From Marinoscillum sp. (lineage in GTDB: Bacteria; Bacteroidota; Bacteroidia; Cytophagales; Cyclobacteriaceae): a DNA stretch of 44,387 nt. The DNA is taken from NCBI GenBank assembly GCA_024305105.1, contig JAMWZA010000031.1:1-44387 (forward strand), in the 5' to 3' direction. The notes beneath the pieces are model-generated. The model had not been told where the DNA came from, did not search any database, and saw only the letters and a list, made by a program, of their open reading frames with translations. The position numbers and the translations under genes are program-made. Every line of letters begins with the position of its first letter. Within the stretch, counting starts at the first letter, position 1. Positions 16,440-26,230 of this stretch are shown piece by piece.

Positions 16440-19400
16440 TTATTGTTTGACGATGCGGGTTTTAAGCGTACCTGTCTGTGTTTGGATAATGAGACTGTAA
16501 ACCCCAGCTTCGATGCCTACCAAGTCTAGTTCATATTGATTTAAGCCAGTGACAGCATTGTCACGAAATATTTTCTGCACCCTCCCGACCAGGTCGACTA
16601 AGGTAACTGTGATCTCTCCTGATGAAGGGCTTACCACTTTGAAGGTATAGTATCGATCTGTTGGATTCGGATAAGCCTCGATTAGCTGCGCATTTTCACG
16701 AAAGGAAAGACAAAACTCATTGTTACGCAAGTCCTCTTCGTCAAAATCTGTAGACACCAGGCTAAAGCATATATAATCGATATTCATCAGGGTTGATAAA
16801 TTGAAGTCCAGGTCTTCTCTAATGGTGGAACCATCATTTATTCGTCTATTGATATCCTGATAAATTGGAAACTGATCTTCAAACTGAACCTTAAGTCTGA
16901 AATTATCCAACGGCAAATTACTCCTGTTCTGTATGATCGCTGAAAATCGAATATCTTCTTCGATCTCTTCCACAAGAATACTCCGAAGATCCAGGTCTAT
17001 CTCTGGTATGATCGAACGAATGGTGGTGGAAGCAGAATCCCTACAACCCTGATCAGTACGAACGACTAAATCGAGTTGGTAAGCACCAGGGGCATCGAAG
17101 GTATAATTTAAAGAGGCCGTGGTATCCACTAATTCACCATCTAAATACCATGCGATTTCATTGCTTAAATCTCCAGGGTAAATGGAATTTAATGTAAAGG
17201 GGTGAATCCCAAAATCTTCGTTTAACGTGAATTCAGCCTCAGGAACAGGTTGTACTCTTATTATTCGGGTAGCTTCGTAAGTGCACCCTTTGGCTGACAT
17301 CATCTGAACATTCACTTCATAACTTCCCTCATCATAGTTTTCCATTACGGCTTGGGGACCGTTTCCAATTCGCTCTCCATCGACAAACCAGGTCCTGCTG
17401 ACAATGGCGTCATTGATATTGACCAGCGAGTCAGTCAAAACAATATCATCACCGGCGCACCCATCAGATGATTGGATGCGCACATCCGGTAGCCCTAGCA
17501 CTTCCACTTCACGAATTACGGTAGTTGGGCAAAAATTCACTCCGGTTACCTCCAGAGCTACCGTGTAAGTCCCGGGGGAATCAAATAGGTGAATAAATTC
17601 TTTTGAAGTATTTTCCTGTACTATTCCATTGATATACCATGCCCGATCAATGAGCCTGGATGGGTTGGGAGACTCATCTGTAAACGTCCAGATTTCCCCA
17701 TTGCATGTGTTCGCAATGTCCAAAGCTGCTTCAGGGCTTTCATCAACATGAATGCTGCGGCTGCCCTCTGAACTACAACCATTTGTAGCGAGGACTGACA
17801 AAGTGACCTCATAAGTTCCTTGCTCTGGAGTAAACGATGCGCTGATCCCACTATCAAATGGATTCATGGCATCATCCAGGTACCAATAGCGCTGGACAAT
17901 GTCTGCTCTATCTACAACCGACTCATCTGTCAACTCTAAAAGGTTGCCTGCACATCCGGTAGTATTTTGAAAGTTAATGGTTGGGATGTCCAGCACTTCT
18001 ACCTGTTCGGTTTCTGTACGAACACAACCATTATTCGCTATTACCTGTTGAGTAACCTGATATAGGCCTGAACTGGCATACGTGTAATTTGGCGCAAACT
18101 CTGTACTCTGAAAACCATCTCCAAAATCCCACAAATAAGATTGAGTACCCGTATCTTCTACCAGGTTTTCAAAGATTACCGGATTGCCTTCACAGTCCGT
18201 CTCATAAGCAAATGCGGCTGCCGTAGAGGACTCAATGGTAAAGGTGGTATCTATAGGTTCTGACTCACAACCAGGAATATTCACAATAAGGGAAGCATTG
18301 TATGTACCCGGCGTATCAAATGTAATAAGCGGCTCTCTGTCAGTGTAGCTCTCATCTCCGATCTGCCACAAGTAATCGATCAACTCACCATCATAACCGG
18401 ATTCATCCGAAAGGTTGACCATGGTCACCTGGCTCCCGGTACAAAACTGCTCCGTTTCTACCCGAAAATCTGGATTGACTGGAGTAGCAAAAATATTGAT
18501 TTCACGTAATTCAGTATTCGAACAAGCTCCGGTATTCGATCCAGTTACGGACACATCAAAAAAACCTGCTGCACCAAACTGATGGCTGACTTCATATCCG
18601 GTGGCGGTGGCCCCATCTCCAAAGTCCCACTGTAAGGATTCAAAATCACCAAGTGTGGTATCGGCCTGAAAAGTAGCGGTGCTCGTCGCACAGTCAATGT
18701 TGGTGGTGAGGAAGGAGATTGGTGGGGCGGTTTCGGAGGTGACGGTCACTGACTTTCTGGTGGATCTGCTCCTACCTTCAGCATCTGTGACCTTTAGGCC
18801 TACTTGATAGGTGCCTGACTGAGTGTAGGATACCCCCAGAGGAAGGGCTTCTCTGCTAAGAGACTGACTCGCACTACATGATGATGAAAAATCTAACCGA
18901 TATAAATTATTGGAACTGGAACGTATCGCAAACCCATACCATTTACTACTATCTCCGACTATCGTGAAACCTGTCATCGTGGATTCTAGAATTCCTAGCT
19001 TACCTATACCAGATACAGTCCCTACATTAGAAATACTATTCCCAAAATTTATCCGTATCAAGTCGCCTCCTCTTTGCTGAAGGAACCCATAATAGGCCCC
19101 TCCCTCTGCTAACAATTTCAAACCAAAAGGATCCGAAAATCCATATCCAGCAATTTCATCCATCGATAGTACTCCTGAAGATAAATCCTCTCCAAACGAT
19201 AGCTTATAAAGCTTGTTGTCACCCAATGAACTTATCAAACCATACCACGACCCGCACTCCTCTATCATCGAAAAGCCTCGGGAATTACTAACAGATACAG
19301 GTAAAGACTGGACCACAACTTTAGGAGTATTGGTAATACTTGCGCCAAAGTCTAATACGTAATACTCCGAGGAAGTCCCACTTGTAACTATACCAACAAT

Positions 19401-22172
19401 ACTATCTGCTACCTGATGAAGCTCAATATTAAATGGTAAACGTGTCTTAGATCCATCATGAATCTCTGAGACTGCAGGTGTAGAAGATAATGATGAGCCA
19501 AAGTCTAAACGATAAAGCTTATTATCCACAGCATTTCCAACTATCCCATACCAATTATCCTCTTCCTGATACAATTCCAACTCCTCGGGGCCCTTTAATA
19601 GTCCCGTAGAATTTGGAATTACAGAAACCTGTGGTGTTGACGATAATGATTTACCATAAGCAATACGTGTGATATCACCGCTCGATATGTCTGTGCCAAA
19701 CCCAAAGTACTCACCCCCAGACTTATAGACATTAAAATGCAAATCACCGTTAAATACACTATTGCTTAATAATACTGACGCCGTAGGGTTACCCTCAAAA
19801 TCTCCACTACAAAAATCCCAAGAGTAAGCTACAGGGCCATTTACTGAAGTGTTGGTGAATACAACATTCTCTCCAATACACATCGATGATTTGTTTGTCT
19901 CAAAATCGGGGTAGGGGCATTGGGCTTGAACTACCGACACCTCTTGATCGACAGTATAATCACATCCCTGTCTTGTAGTTACCTCTAATGATACCTGATA
20001 ATCATCTGGTGTGTCAAATACTATTGAAGCATCCTGATCACTGGAAAAAACTTCACCTCCATAATTCCACTGCCAACTTACAACCTCATCATTCAAACCT
20101 GTCAAGTCTTCTCCTTGCAAGTTCACAGGAACATTCACTTCGGCAAGATTATAACTGATACCTGCCAGCGGATCAAAACTCACACTGACTGTATCAGCTA
20201 CACTGATCTGACAGCCTAATGTGGTTTCTATAGTCAAATTAACTACGTAATCCCCCTCTGAGGTATAAGTATAAACCGGATCAGATTCAGTGGAAATACC
20301 TCCATCGCCAAAAGTCCATTGATAACCAACCACGTTAGCAGTTGATGTTTCATTAATAAAAACAACTCCTTCTCCCAGACAATTATGAGTGTAATTAAAA
20401 GATGGTTCTACACCATCAAAAAGTTCTAGCTGTTGAGTCACAACTGATGTACTACATCCAGGCACATAAGCCACCAAACTAATGTCTTTCATCCCTGAAG
20501 TAAGAAAAATAAACTCTGGATTCCGTTCACTACTCGTTCCTTCCCCATTGAAATCCCAATGGTACTGCAAACCATCCCTACCAAAGCCGGCAGTATCTGT
20601 TGTGTTCTCAAAAAGAATCGAGGCTAAACTACATTGACTCCCTGACGGCAAATCAAAACCAGCGCTTCCTGGAGCAGGGTAAATGGTGAGTTCCTTAGTA
20701 TAAGTATTCTCACAAACACCATTTGAAACCTTTAAGGACGCTTTGTAAGTACCAGATGAGCTATACTGATAACTGGGATTAGGGTCAGAACTATCCTCAA
20801 CATCATCCCCATCAAAATCCCAAGAATAGGAAGTCAAGTCTCCACTGTTATTGGCCGATGTGAACTCATTGACATTCGATGTACAACGACTTGCATCTAC
20901 ATTAAAGCTAATATCCGGAGCCACATCAGTCCCTACAGTAATATCCTTCGCTGTATACCTACTGTGTCCATTAGCATCTACAGCTTTGAGTCCGATCTTG
21001 TAAGTACCCGAAGACGAATAGGATACCCCCAGAGGAAGGGCTTCTGTGCTAAGAGACTGACTCGCACTACATGATGATGAAAAATCTAACCGATATAAAT
21101 TATTGGAACTGGAACGTATCGCAAACCCATACCATTTGCTACTATCTCCGACTATCGTGAAACCTGTCATCGTGGATTCTAGAATTCCTAGCTTACCTAT
21201 ACCAGATACAGTCCCTACATTAGAAATACTATTCCCAAAATTTATCCGTATCAAGTCGCCTCCTCTTTGCTGAAGGAACCCATAATAGGCCCCTCCCTCT
21301 GCTAACAATTTCAAACCAAAAGGATCCGAAAATCCATATCCAGCAATTTCATCCATCGATAGTACTCCTGAAGATAAATCCTCTCCAAACGATAGCTTAT
21401 AAAGCTTGTTGTCACCCAATGAACTTATCAAACCATACCACGACCCGCACTCCTCTATCATCGAAAAGCCTCGGGAATTACTAACAGATACAGGTAAAGA
21501 CTGGACCACAACTTTAGGAGTATTGGTAATACTTGCGCCAAAGTCTAATACGTAATACTCCGAGGAAGTCCCACTTGTAACTATACCAACAATACTATCT
21601 GCTACCTGATGAAGCTCAATATTAAATGGTAAACGTGTCTTAGATCCATCATGAATCTCTGAGACTGCAGGTGTAGAAGATAATGATGAGCCAAAGTCTA
21701 AACGATAAAGCTTATTATCCACAGCATTTCCAACTATCCCATACCAATTATCCTCTTCCTGATACAATTCCAACTCCTCGGGGCCCTTTAATAGTCCCGT
21801 AGAATTTGGAATTACAGAAACCTGTGGTGTTGACGATAATGATTTACCATAAGCAACACGTGTGATATCACCGCTCGATATGTCTGTGCCAAACCCAAAG
21901 TACTCACCCCCAGACTTATAGACATTAAAATGCAAATCACCGTTAAATACACCATTGCTTAATAATACTGACGCCGTAGGGTTACCCTCAAAATCTCCAC
22001 TACAAAAATCCCAAGAGTAGGCTTCAGAGCCATTTACTGAAGTGTTTTTCAAAACAACTGATTCTTCCATGCAAACTTGATCTTGTACCGTAAACTCCAG
22101 CATGGAACACTGACCAAACATTTTGGCTTGATAAATCAGCATAAGACTAAATAGGAAAATAAGTCGATTCAT
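16440..22172 (-). CDS. Giant PKD-repeat and beta-propeller protein with T9SS sorting domain
   Basis: Probable surface adhesin or matrix protein, 1,910 residues. Signal peptide at 1-20 (MNRLIFLFSLMLIYQAKMFG). About eleven PKD/Ig-like domains are recognisable by WDFGDG-type and GTYxVxLxV strands (e.g. YQWTFGDGG, YLWDFGDGF). Two further PKD domains are each split after YSWDFCSGDFEGNP by a roughly 300-residue insert and resume at GVSY..SGTY. The insert has six blades of the form WYG..(N)KLYRLDFGSSLSSTP, i.e. a six-bladed propeller. Residues ~52-385 and ~783-1116 are nearly identical. A CARDB-like domain (~1740-1820) precedes the type A T9SS tail (AYPNPTDRYYTFKV ... GVYSLIIQT, KTRIVKQ at the end). 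Secreted by T9SS and anchored at the surface (family knowledge). Confidence 0.9.
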   Translation of the reverse strand: MNRLIFLFSLMLIYQAKMFGQCSMLEFTVQDQVCMEESVVLKNTSVNGSEAYSWDFCSGDFEGNPTASVLLSNGVFNGDLHFNVYKSGGEYFGFGTDISSGDITRVAYGKSLSSTPQVSVIPNSTGLLKGPEELELYQEEDNWYGIVGNAVDNKLYRLDFGSSLSSTPAVSEIHDGSKTRLPFNIELHQVADSIVGIVTSGTSSEYYVLDFGASITNTPKVVVQSLPVSVSNSRGFSMIEECGSWYGLISSLGDNKLYKLSFGEDLSSGVLSMDEIAGYGFSDPFGLKLLAEGGAYYGFLQQRGGDLIRINFGNSISNVGTVSGIGKLGILESTMTGFTIVGDSSKWYGFAIRSSSNNLYRLDFSSSCSASQSLSTEALPLGVSYSSSGTYKIGLKAVDANGHSRYTAKDITVGTDVAPDISFNVDASRCTSNVNEFTSANNSGDLTSYSWDFDGDDVEDSSDPNPSYQYSSSGTYKASLKVSNGVCENTYTKELTIYPAPGSAGFDLPSGSQCSLASILFENTTDTAGFGRDGLQYHWDFNGEGTSSERNPEFIFLTSGMKDISLVAYVPGCSTSVVTQQLELFDGVEPSFNYTHNCLGEGVVFINETSTANVVGYQWTFGDGGISTESDPVYTYTSEGDYVVNLTIETTLGCQISVADTVSVSFDPLAGISYNLAEVNVPVNLQGEDLTGLNDEVVSWQWNYGGEVFSSDQDASIVFDTPDDYQVSLEVTTRQGCDYTVDQEVSVVQAQCPYPDFETNKSSMCIGENVVFTNTSVNGPVAYSWDFCSGDFEGNPTASVLLSNSVFNGDLHFNVYKSGGEYFGFGTDISSGDITRIAYGKSLSSTPQVSVIPNSTGLLKGPEELELYQEEDNWYGIVGNAVDNKLYRLDFGSSLSSTPAVSEIHDGSKTRLPFNIELHQVADSIVGIVTSGTSSEYYVLDFGASITNTPKVVVQSLPVSVSNSRGFSMIEECGSWYGLISSLGDNKLYKLSFGEDLSSGVLSMDEIAGYGFSDPFGLKLLAEGGAYYGFLQQRGGDLIRINFGNSISNVGTVSGIGKLGILESTMTGFTIVGDSSKWYGFAIRSSSNNLYRLDFSSSCSASQSLSREALPLGVSYTQSGTYQVGLKVTDAEGRSRSTRKSVTVTSETAPPISFLTTNIDCATSTATFQADTTLGDFESLQWDFGDGATATGYEVSHQFGAAGFFDVSVTGSNTGACSNTELREINIFATPVNPDFRVETEQFCTGSQVTMVNLSDESGYDGELIDYLWQIGDESYTDREPLITFDTPGTYNASLIVNIPGCESEPIDTTFTIESSTAAAFAYETDCEGNPVIFENLVEDTGTQSYLWDFGDGFQSTEFAPNYTYASSGLYQVTQQVIANNGCVRTETEQVEVLDIPTINFQNTTGCAGNLLELTDESVVDRADIVQRYWYLDDAMNPFDSGISASFTPEQGTYEVTLSVLATNGCSSEGSRSIHVDESPEAALDIANTCNGEIWTFTDESPNPSRLIDRAWYINGIVQENTSKEFIHLFDSPGTYTVALEVTGVNFCPTTVIREVEVLGLPDVRIQSSDGCAGDDIVLTDSLVNINDAIVSRTWFVDGERIGNGPQAVMENYDEGSYEVNVQMMSAKGCTYEATRIIRVQPVPEAEFTLNEDFGIHPFTLNSIYPGDLSNEIAWYLDGELVDTTASLNYTFDAPGAYQLDLVVRTDQGCRDSASTTIRSIIPEIDLDLRSILVEEIEEDIRFSAIIQNRSNLPLDNFRLKVQFEDQFPIYQDINRRINDGSTIREDLDFNLSTLMNIDYICFSLVSTDFDEEDLRNNEFCLSFRENAQLIEAYPNPTDRYYTFKVVSPSSGEITVTLVDLVGRVQKIFRDNAVTGLNQYELDLVGIEAGVYSLIIQTQTGTLKTRIVKQ
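18826..19827 (-). repeat. 1-kb internal duplication, downstream copy
   Basis: About 1,002 bp that match 21019-22020 with an offset of 2,193 bp and only a handful of substitutions (I see four to five, e.g. at the CTTCTCTGCT/CTTCTGTGCT and ATACACTATT/ATACACCATT places). It encodes the propeller insert in the second split PKD domain. Flanking PKD sequence is much less alike, so the edges are sharp. Confidence 0.92.
21019..22020 (-). repeat. 1-kb internal duplication, upstream copy
   Basis: Partner of 18826-19827; encodes residues ~52-385 of the giant protein. The left edge begins at TAGGATACCCCCAGAGG and the right edge is at CCCAAGAGTA in both copies. Confidence 0.92.
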
Positions 22173-22217
22173 CTATTATCACTTCAAAGAAACTACATTG
22201 TAACCTAAATTAGCACA

Positions 22218-22895
22218 ATGATAGTTAGTCATACACATAAATTCATTTTCATAAAGACTAGAAAAACAGCTGGAACAAGTTTAGAAATAGCCTTAAGCAA
22301 GTCAATCAACTTATCTTCCACTGACATTTTAACCCCTCTTTCACTCAAGAACGAAACTTTAAGAAAAGAATTAACCAGAAACTCTTACCAAAACGATAGA
22401 GTTCCACTGAATTATTATAAGCGATCTGATTTTTTCAGTCTTTGCACTAAAGGCAAAGTTAAATATTATGAAGAGCATATGTCTGCCGCTAATATTCGCA
22501 ATTATTTACCCAGGAAAATATGGAATGAATACTACAAATTTTGTTTCGAAAGAAATCCATTGGATTTTGCAGTTTCGTTATTTAATTATCATCAACAACT
22601 CGGATCACTTAATACCAAGAACTTTGATGAATTTGTCGATACTCAACTCCATTTGTATAGCAATTTCGATTTGTATTCTGATAAAAATAAAATCATTGTA
22701 GATCAGGTATTTAGATATGAAGAAATGGAAAATTCCTTCCAGTTTCTACAAGAAAAATTAAATCTGAACGATAAACTAGACATTGGGAAGATCACAGCTA
22801 ATAAATTCAAAAAGAACCTTGAGATATCTTTATCACAAGATACAATTGATAAAATTAAAAAAATATTATCCAGAGAATACGCCTACTTTTATTAG
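22218..22895 (+). CDS. Sulfotransferase (PAPS-dependent) family protein
   Basis: Predicted to move sulfate from PAPS to a carbohydrate hydroxyl. The 5'-phosphosulfate loop is visible at residues 12-23 (IKTRKTAGTSLE, the variant of KxxxTGTTSLE) and the 3'-phosphate region as FCFERNPLDFAVSLFNYH (~108-125). 225 residues, the size of the Sulfotransfer_2 group. It is divergent from the giant surface protein (45-base gap) and leads the polysaccharide region, 53 bases ahead of an acyltransferase. Its AT-rich composition fits a laterally acquired glycan locus. Suggests a sulfated surface polysaccharide, common in marine bacteria. Confidence 0.85.
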   Translation: MIVSHTHKFIFIKTRKTAGTSLEIALSKSINLSSTDILTPLSLKNETLRKELTRNSYQNDRVPLNYYKRSDFFSLCTKGKVKYYEEHMSAANIRNYLPRKIWNEYYKFCFERNPLDFAVSLFNYHQQLGSLNTKNFDEFVDTQLHLYSNFDLYSDKNKIIVDQVFRYEEMENSFQFLQEKLNLNDKLDIGKITANKFKKNLEISLSQDTIDKIKKILSREYAYFY

Positions 22896-22948
22896 AAGGA
22901 TCTTTCAATGTACCAGCAATTAAAAAGCCAAGAATTCCCAATTAAGTT

Positions 22949-23488
22949 ATGGACGTAATTACACGATTAGGAGCTGTTCTGTTTAATAAGTTACGTGGTT
23001 TTAGCGAAAAAGAAATACTACATGCTTTATACAATAGCTATAAAATACCAAACTCCACTGTGATTGACATTGATGGAACTATTAGTGGAAAGAATGTTTC
23101 TATTGGTCATCATAGTTATATCAACAATGGTTATAGAATTGTCTCTGGGCCCAACACCAAAGTGGTAATTGGGAACTATTGTGCAATTGGAAGATTTTTT
23201 TCAATAGCATCAATTACACACGACAAGCAACGTCCGACTCGTTCTGATGATTTTGATAACCACCTAAGGCTCGAGAGAGATACGCTTCTTGGAAACGGAG
23301 TTTGGGTCGGAGATAAAGTAACAATCATACCCGGCGTTTCAATTGGAAACTATTCAATAATTGGCGCAAACTCGGTTGTCACCAAAGATGTCCTACCTTT
23401 TGAAATTGTTGGCGGAGTTCCTGCAAAAAAAATTGGAATTAATTTTTCACACCATAAACATCCCAATAACAATCAACCGGCAAAGTAA
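22949..23488 (+). CDS. Hexapeptide-repeat (left-handed beta-helix) acyltransferase
   Basis: Probable O-acetyltransferase modifying the polysaccharide. The LbH fold shows in repeated hexads (TISGKNVSIGHHSYI, VIGNYCAIGRFFSIA, NGVWVGDKVTIIPGVSIGNY, SIIGANSVVTKDVLPF) and the closing PAKKIG. The putative catalytic His lies in ASITHDKQ, the place used in the galactoside/colanic acid acetyltransferase group. 179 residues. Ends 10 bases before a convergent glycosyltransferase gene. Donor presumably acetyl-CoA; acceptor unknown. Confidence 0.87.
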   Translation: MDVITRLGAVLFNKLRGFSEKEILHALYNSYKIPNSTVIDIDGTISGKNVSIGHHSYINNGYRIVSGPNTKVVIGNYCAIGRFFSIASITHDKQRPTRSDDFDNHLRLERDTLLGNGVWVGDKVTIIPGVSIGNYSIIGANSVVTKDVLPFEIVGGVPAKKIGINFSHHKHPNNNQPAK

Positions 23489-23498
23489 AGATGCGGCT

Positions 23499-24608
23499 TT
23501 ACAGGCTGCACAGCACTTGATAATAAGCTACCCCTACTGTTGAAGCATTAAACACTTCAGAGTACCGGTTACCAATCTTTCTTCTATCATACTTCTCTAG
23601 TTCATATGACAATACTGCATTTTCAAAGGCTTCCACTGAAACCTCATCACAAACAATAGAATTAGAATCATTCAAATATTCCTTCAACCCATCCAGTAGC
23701 GGAACAATTACAGGTGTTCCACAACAAAGCGATTCTGCAGTAATAACAGAAAATGTTTCATATGCTGATGTTAGCACCATGGCACTTGAAGTCCTCAAGT
23801 GATCTGCAACTTCAAGTGGATTAAGATCTCCTAAAAACCTAATTGACTTTTCTAATTTATGAGTCTTAACATACTTCTTCATTTTGTTAAAATCGTCACC
23901 TTCGCCTCCTATATTTAAAGTGATCTCCGAATCCTCCGTTATGGCTCGCTCAAATGCTTCTAGCAGTAATATAGGTTGCTTGACAGGCCGCCAATTAGCA
24001 ATCGCAATGAATTGTTTCGCAACTGGCTTTACATCATTATGAAAGTAAAATTGGTTTGTGTCAACAACATTATTAACAACATTAAAATTCTGTTTAATTC
24101 CTGCAAACGCCTCAATATCCCTCCCAAGACTCTGAGAAACAACAATAAGTGGAATTTGATGATGAAAGATATTCTGGATCCGTTTTACGTCTTTAGGGGG
24201 CAACTTCAAATAGCTTCTGCGATAGGTACTGAAATGCTCGGTTATTACAAATTTCATATTTAGTGCGTCCTTCAACCATGACACATGAACCAGATTTGGA
24301 TAAGCTAAATGAAAATTTGCGATATCAAAACGTTTAGCCAGTCGGTACCACAAAACAAAAGTTAAAATAATGAAGCTGTTTAACCACAAAACAACTCTAT
24401 GTGGAAGCCACCCTGCTTTGATCACAGATAAGAAAACGCCATTTACCATCTTCATGCTCCACCCAGGATGCTTAGAACCCAAAAGCTGACAAACCAAGAC
24501 TTTCTGCTCTACTTTTTCTTTTAGAGAATCTATATGCCTTTTAATGAATAACCCTTCATAAGAATCCTGGGAAAAAGGATAGATACTTGTTATGTGTAGA
24601 ACCTTCAT
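23499..24608 (-). CDS. Glycosyltransferase family 4
   Basis: Retaining GT-B glycosyltransferase of the polysaccharide locus, 369 residues. Opens MKVLHITSIYPFSQDSYEGLF with the Gly-containing acceptor loop; the donor half has IANWRPVKQPILLLEAFERA, GGEGDDF, FLGDLNPLEVADHLRTSS and the E(x7)E-like ETFSVITAESLCCGTPVIVP. Start ATG 24608 was taken because the longer frame to 24647 runs into the flippase gene, whose stop is at 24611. It therefore follows the flippase by 2 bases as a two-gene unit. Confidence 0.9.
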   Translation of the reverse strand: MKVLHITSIYPFSQDSYEGLFIKRHIDSLKEKVEQKVLVCQLLGSKHPGWSMKMVNGVFLSVIKAGWLPHRVVLWLNSFIILTFVLWYRLAKRFDIANFHLAYPNLVHVSWLKDALNMKFVITEHFSTYRRSYLKLPPKDVKRIQNIFHHQIPLIVVSQSLGRDIEAFAGIKQNFNVVNNVVDTNQFYFHNDVKPVAKQFIAIANWRPVKQPILLLEAFERAITEDSEITLNIGGEGDDFNKMKKYVKTHKLEKSIRFLGDLNPLEVADHLRTSSAMVLTSAYETFSVITAESLCCGTPVIVPLLDGLKEYLNDSNSIVCDEVSVEAFENAVLSYELEKYDRRKIGNRYSEVFNASTVGVAYYQVLCSL

Positions 24609-24610
24609 TG

Positions 24611-25990
24611 TTAAAGAGTAGAGATTGATATAAAGCCAATAGTGCATCCTGCAATCAATGCAATCAACATAACCATAACAAGATGAAAAAACTTCCTCTT
24701 AGGCAAAAGACTGTTAAATAAATCAGTGAAACTTAGGATGATAAAAAAGGTATTTGATAAAGCAAATATTAGAACAAAACGAAAGAACGAAACATCCCAA
24801 AAAAGAACAAGTAAAGGCGCTAGTCTAAAAACAAGACTTAAAATGGTAAGTTGAAATATTCGCTTTTCCAAACGGAGAATCCTTCTTACCCCACCAAATG
24901 ATTCCGCAATCGTACTAAAAAAAAATTGAACAGCTATTACACTAACTACCTTTCCTGCATGACTCCATTGCTCTCCAAAGACAAAATTAAAAACCTCAGG
25001 AGCATAAATCGACACAAGCAGTACTGGTATGAATGTAATCGAAAAAGTGAGCAAAACAACACGGTACAGAAGACTGCCCATTTCACGTTTATCCTTCAGA
25101 TAAACCTCGTTCAACTTCTGCAAAAAAACCGGCCGTATTGCATTAGAAATAATATTTCTTGGAAGGTTCAAAATGGTTATAGCAAATGTGTAATATCCCA
25201 GCGTCTCTTTACTGTAGTATCCTCCAATAATCAAAATAGGCAAATCACCCGTCCATTTATTGATTATTTGTGAAGGAAAAATGTACTTAGGCACATTGAT
25301 ATTATTTATCAATACACTCCAAGAATATCTCCAGTTACTTATTGAAAATAAAAACCGAAGAATAGCTAAACGGACGCTCAAACTTGTTTGAGTAAAAAAA
25401 GCAACAATTGACTTTACCCAATCACCCAACAACAAACCTAACCCTGTAGGAACAAAAAGATACCCAATTCCTAATGTAGATAATTTGGCAGAAAAATTAC
25501 CAATTACATTGGTGTAGGTGTTTTTTCCAAACCTTTTCGAACGTGCGTTCCATGCACCCCCAACACTGTTAAAGCATGCGATTAGAACAAGTGAAATAAT
25601 CAGAGGGATTGTTAAGGTCGTGCCTTTATAGCTAAAGAATACACCCTCAAAACACATAAAAAATGTAAGAGCCAAAGCAATTAGAAGTAAGCTTCCGAAA
25701 AAGACCATTTTTCCTAATGCTAAAAATTCAACTCTTGTTTTAGGTAAGATGAAAATTGAAGGCAGAGACATAGATGCAAAAAACACAATGTTACTCACCA
25801 CCAAATTATAATAGGCATATTCACCATAAGCTTCCGGTCCATATACCCTACTAATGATGGGCGCTAAACCCAATTGAATAATCAAATTCAGCACATTTCC
25901 AGAGAAGACTATAGAAACGTTTTGAGCAAATGACCCACGTTCCTTCACTTGAAGGAATTGACTTATTAAATCACTAATTACCTTTTTCAT
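24611..25990 (-). CDS. Polysaccharide flippase (Wzx/oligosaccharide exporter family)
   Basis: Polytopic protein of 459 residues with about 12-14 hydrophobic segments and the MATE-like Polysacc_synt layout: VSIVFSGNVLNLIIQLGLAPIISR with YGPEAYGEYAYY near the N-terminus is the typical opening. Expected to flip lipid-linked repeat units across the inner membrane. It is followed by the GT4 gene. Upstream is a 240-base gap with a hairpin GATACT/AGTATC (26137-26153) without T-tract. Its presence indicates a Wzx/Wzy-type assembly route; no ABC-2 polysaccharide exporter is seen. Confidence 0.9.
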   Translation of the reverse strand: MKKVISDLISQFLQVKERGSFAQNVSIVFSGNVLNLIIQLGLAPIISRVYGPEAYGEYAYYNLVVSNIVFFASMSLPSIFILPKTRVEFLALGKMVFFGSLLLIALALTFFMCFEGVFFSYKGTTLTIPLIISLVLIACFNSVGGAWNARSKRFGKNTYTNVIGNFSAKLSTLGIGYLFVPTGLGLLLGDWVKSIVAFFTQTSLSVRLAILRFLFSISNWRYSWSVLINNINVPKYIFPSQIINKWTGDLPILIIGGYYSKETLGYYTFAITILNLPRNIISNAIRPVFLQKLNEVYLKDKREMGSLLYRVVLLTFSITFIPVLLVSIYAPEVFNFVFGEQWSHAGKVVSVIAVQFFFSTIAESFGGVRRILRLEKRIFQLTILSLVFRLAPLLVLFWDVSFFRFVLIFALSNTFFIILSFTDLFNSLLPKRKFFHLVMVMLIALIAGCTIGFISISTL

Positions 25991-26171
25991 TAATTGCTTG
26001 TAAAGTTAATCGAGACCAAATGCTAAACACTTGACTTTTAGATGATTTGCCAAGCAGCTTCGGTGAGAGGGTGTAAATGAATAGTAAGCGATCCTTTTAC
26101 TGTCCACAATTAAATAAAAAACATCAGATAGGCCATGATACTCCTCAAGTATCTTACTGAAGTGTACAACT

Positions 26172-26203
26172 AAAAAACCCCACCTCTCACGAAAGAAATG
26201 GGG
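26172..26203 (-). terminator. Intrinsic terminator of the helical-protein gene
   Basis: Leftward stem of ten pairs including wobbles (26194-26203 with 26178-26187, core CCCCA/TGGGG), loop TTCGTG, followed by six T (26172-26177). It lies 28 bases after the stop of the 26231-26926 gene. Confidence 0.85.
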
Positions 26204-26230
26204 CTTGAAATCAAATAAATAATCGGTAGG

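Noticed and set aside
17621-17857. Leftward ORF of 78 codons in another frame of the giant gene
   Set aside because: It lies fully within conserved PKD coding sequence and has no family pattern or start signal.
23485-23502. Terminator between the acyltransferase and the convergent GT4
   Set aside because: GTAAAG/CTTTAC forms a 6-bp stem, but no T-tract follows in either direction and it overlaps both coding ends; kept only as a weak hairpin.
26137-26153. Terminator or riboswitch ahead of the flippase
   Set aside because: A lone 6-bp hairpin GATACT/AGTATC without T-tract or conserved core; not enough to name.
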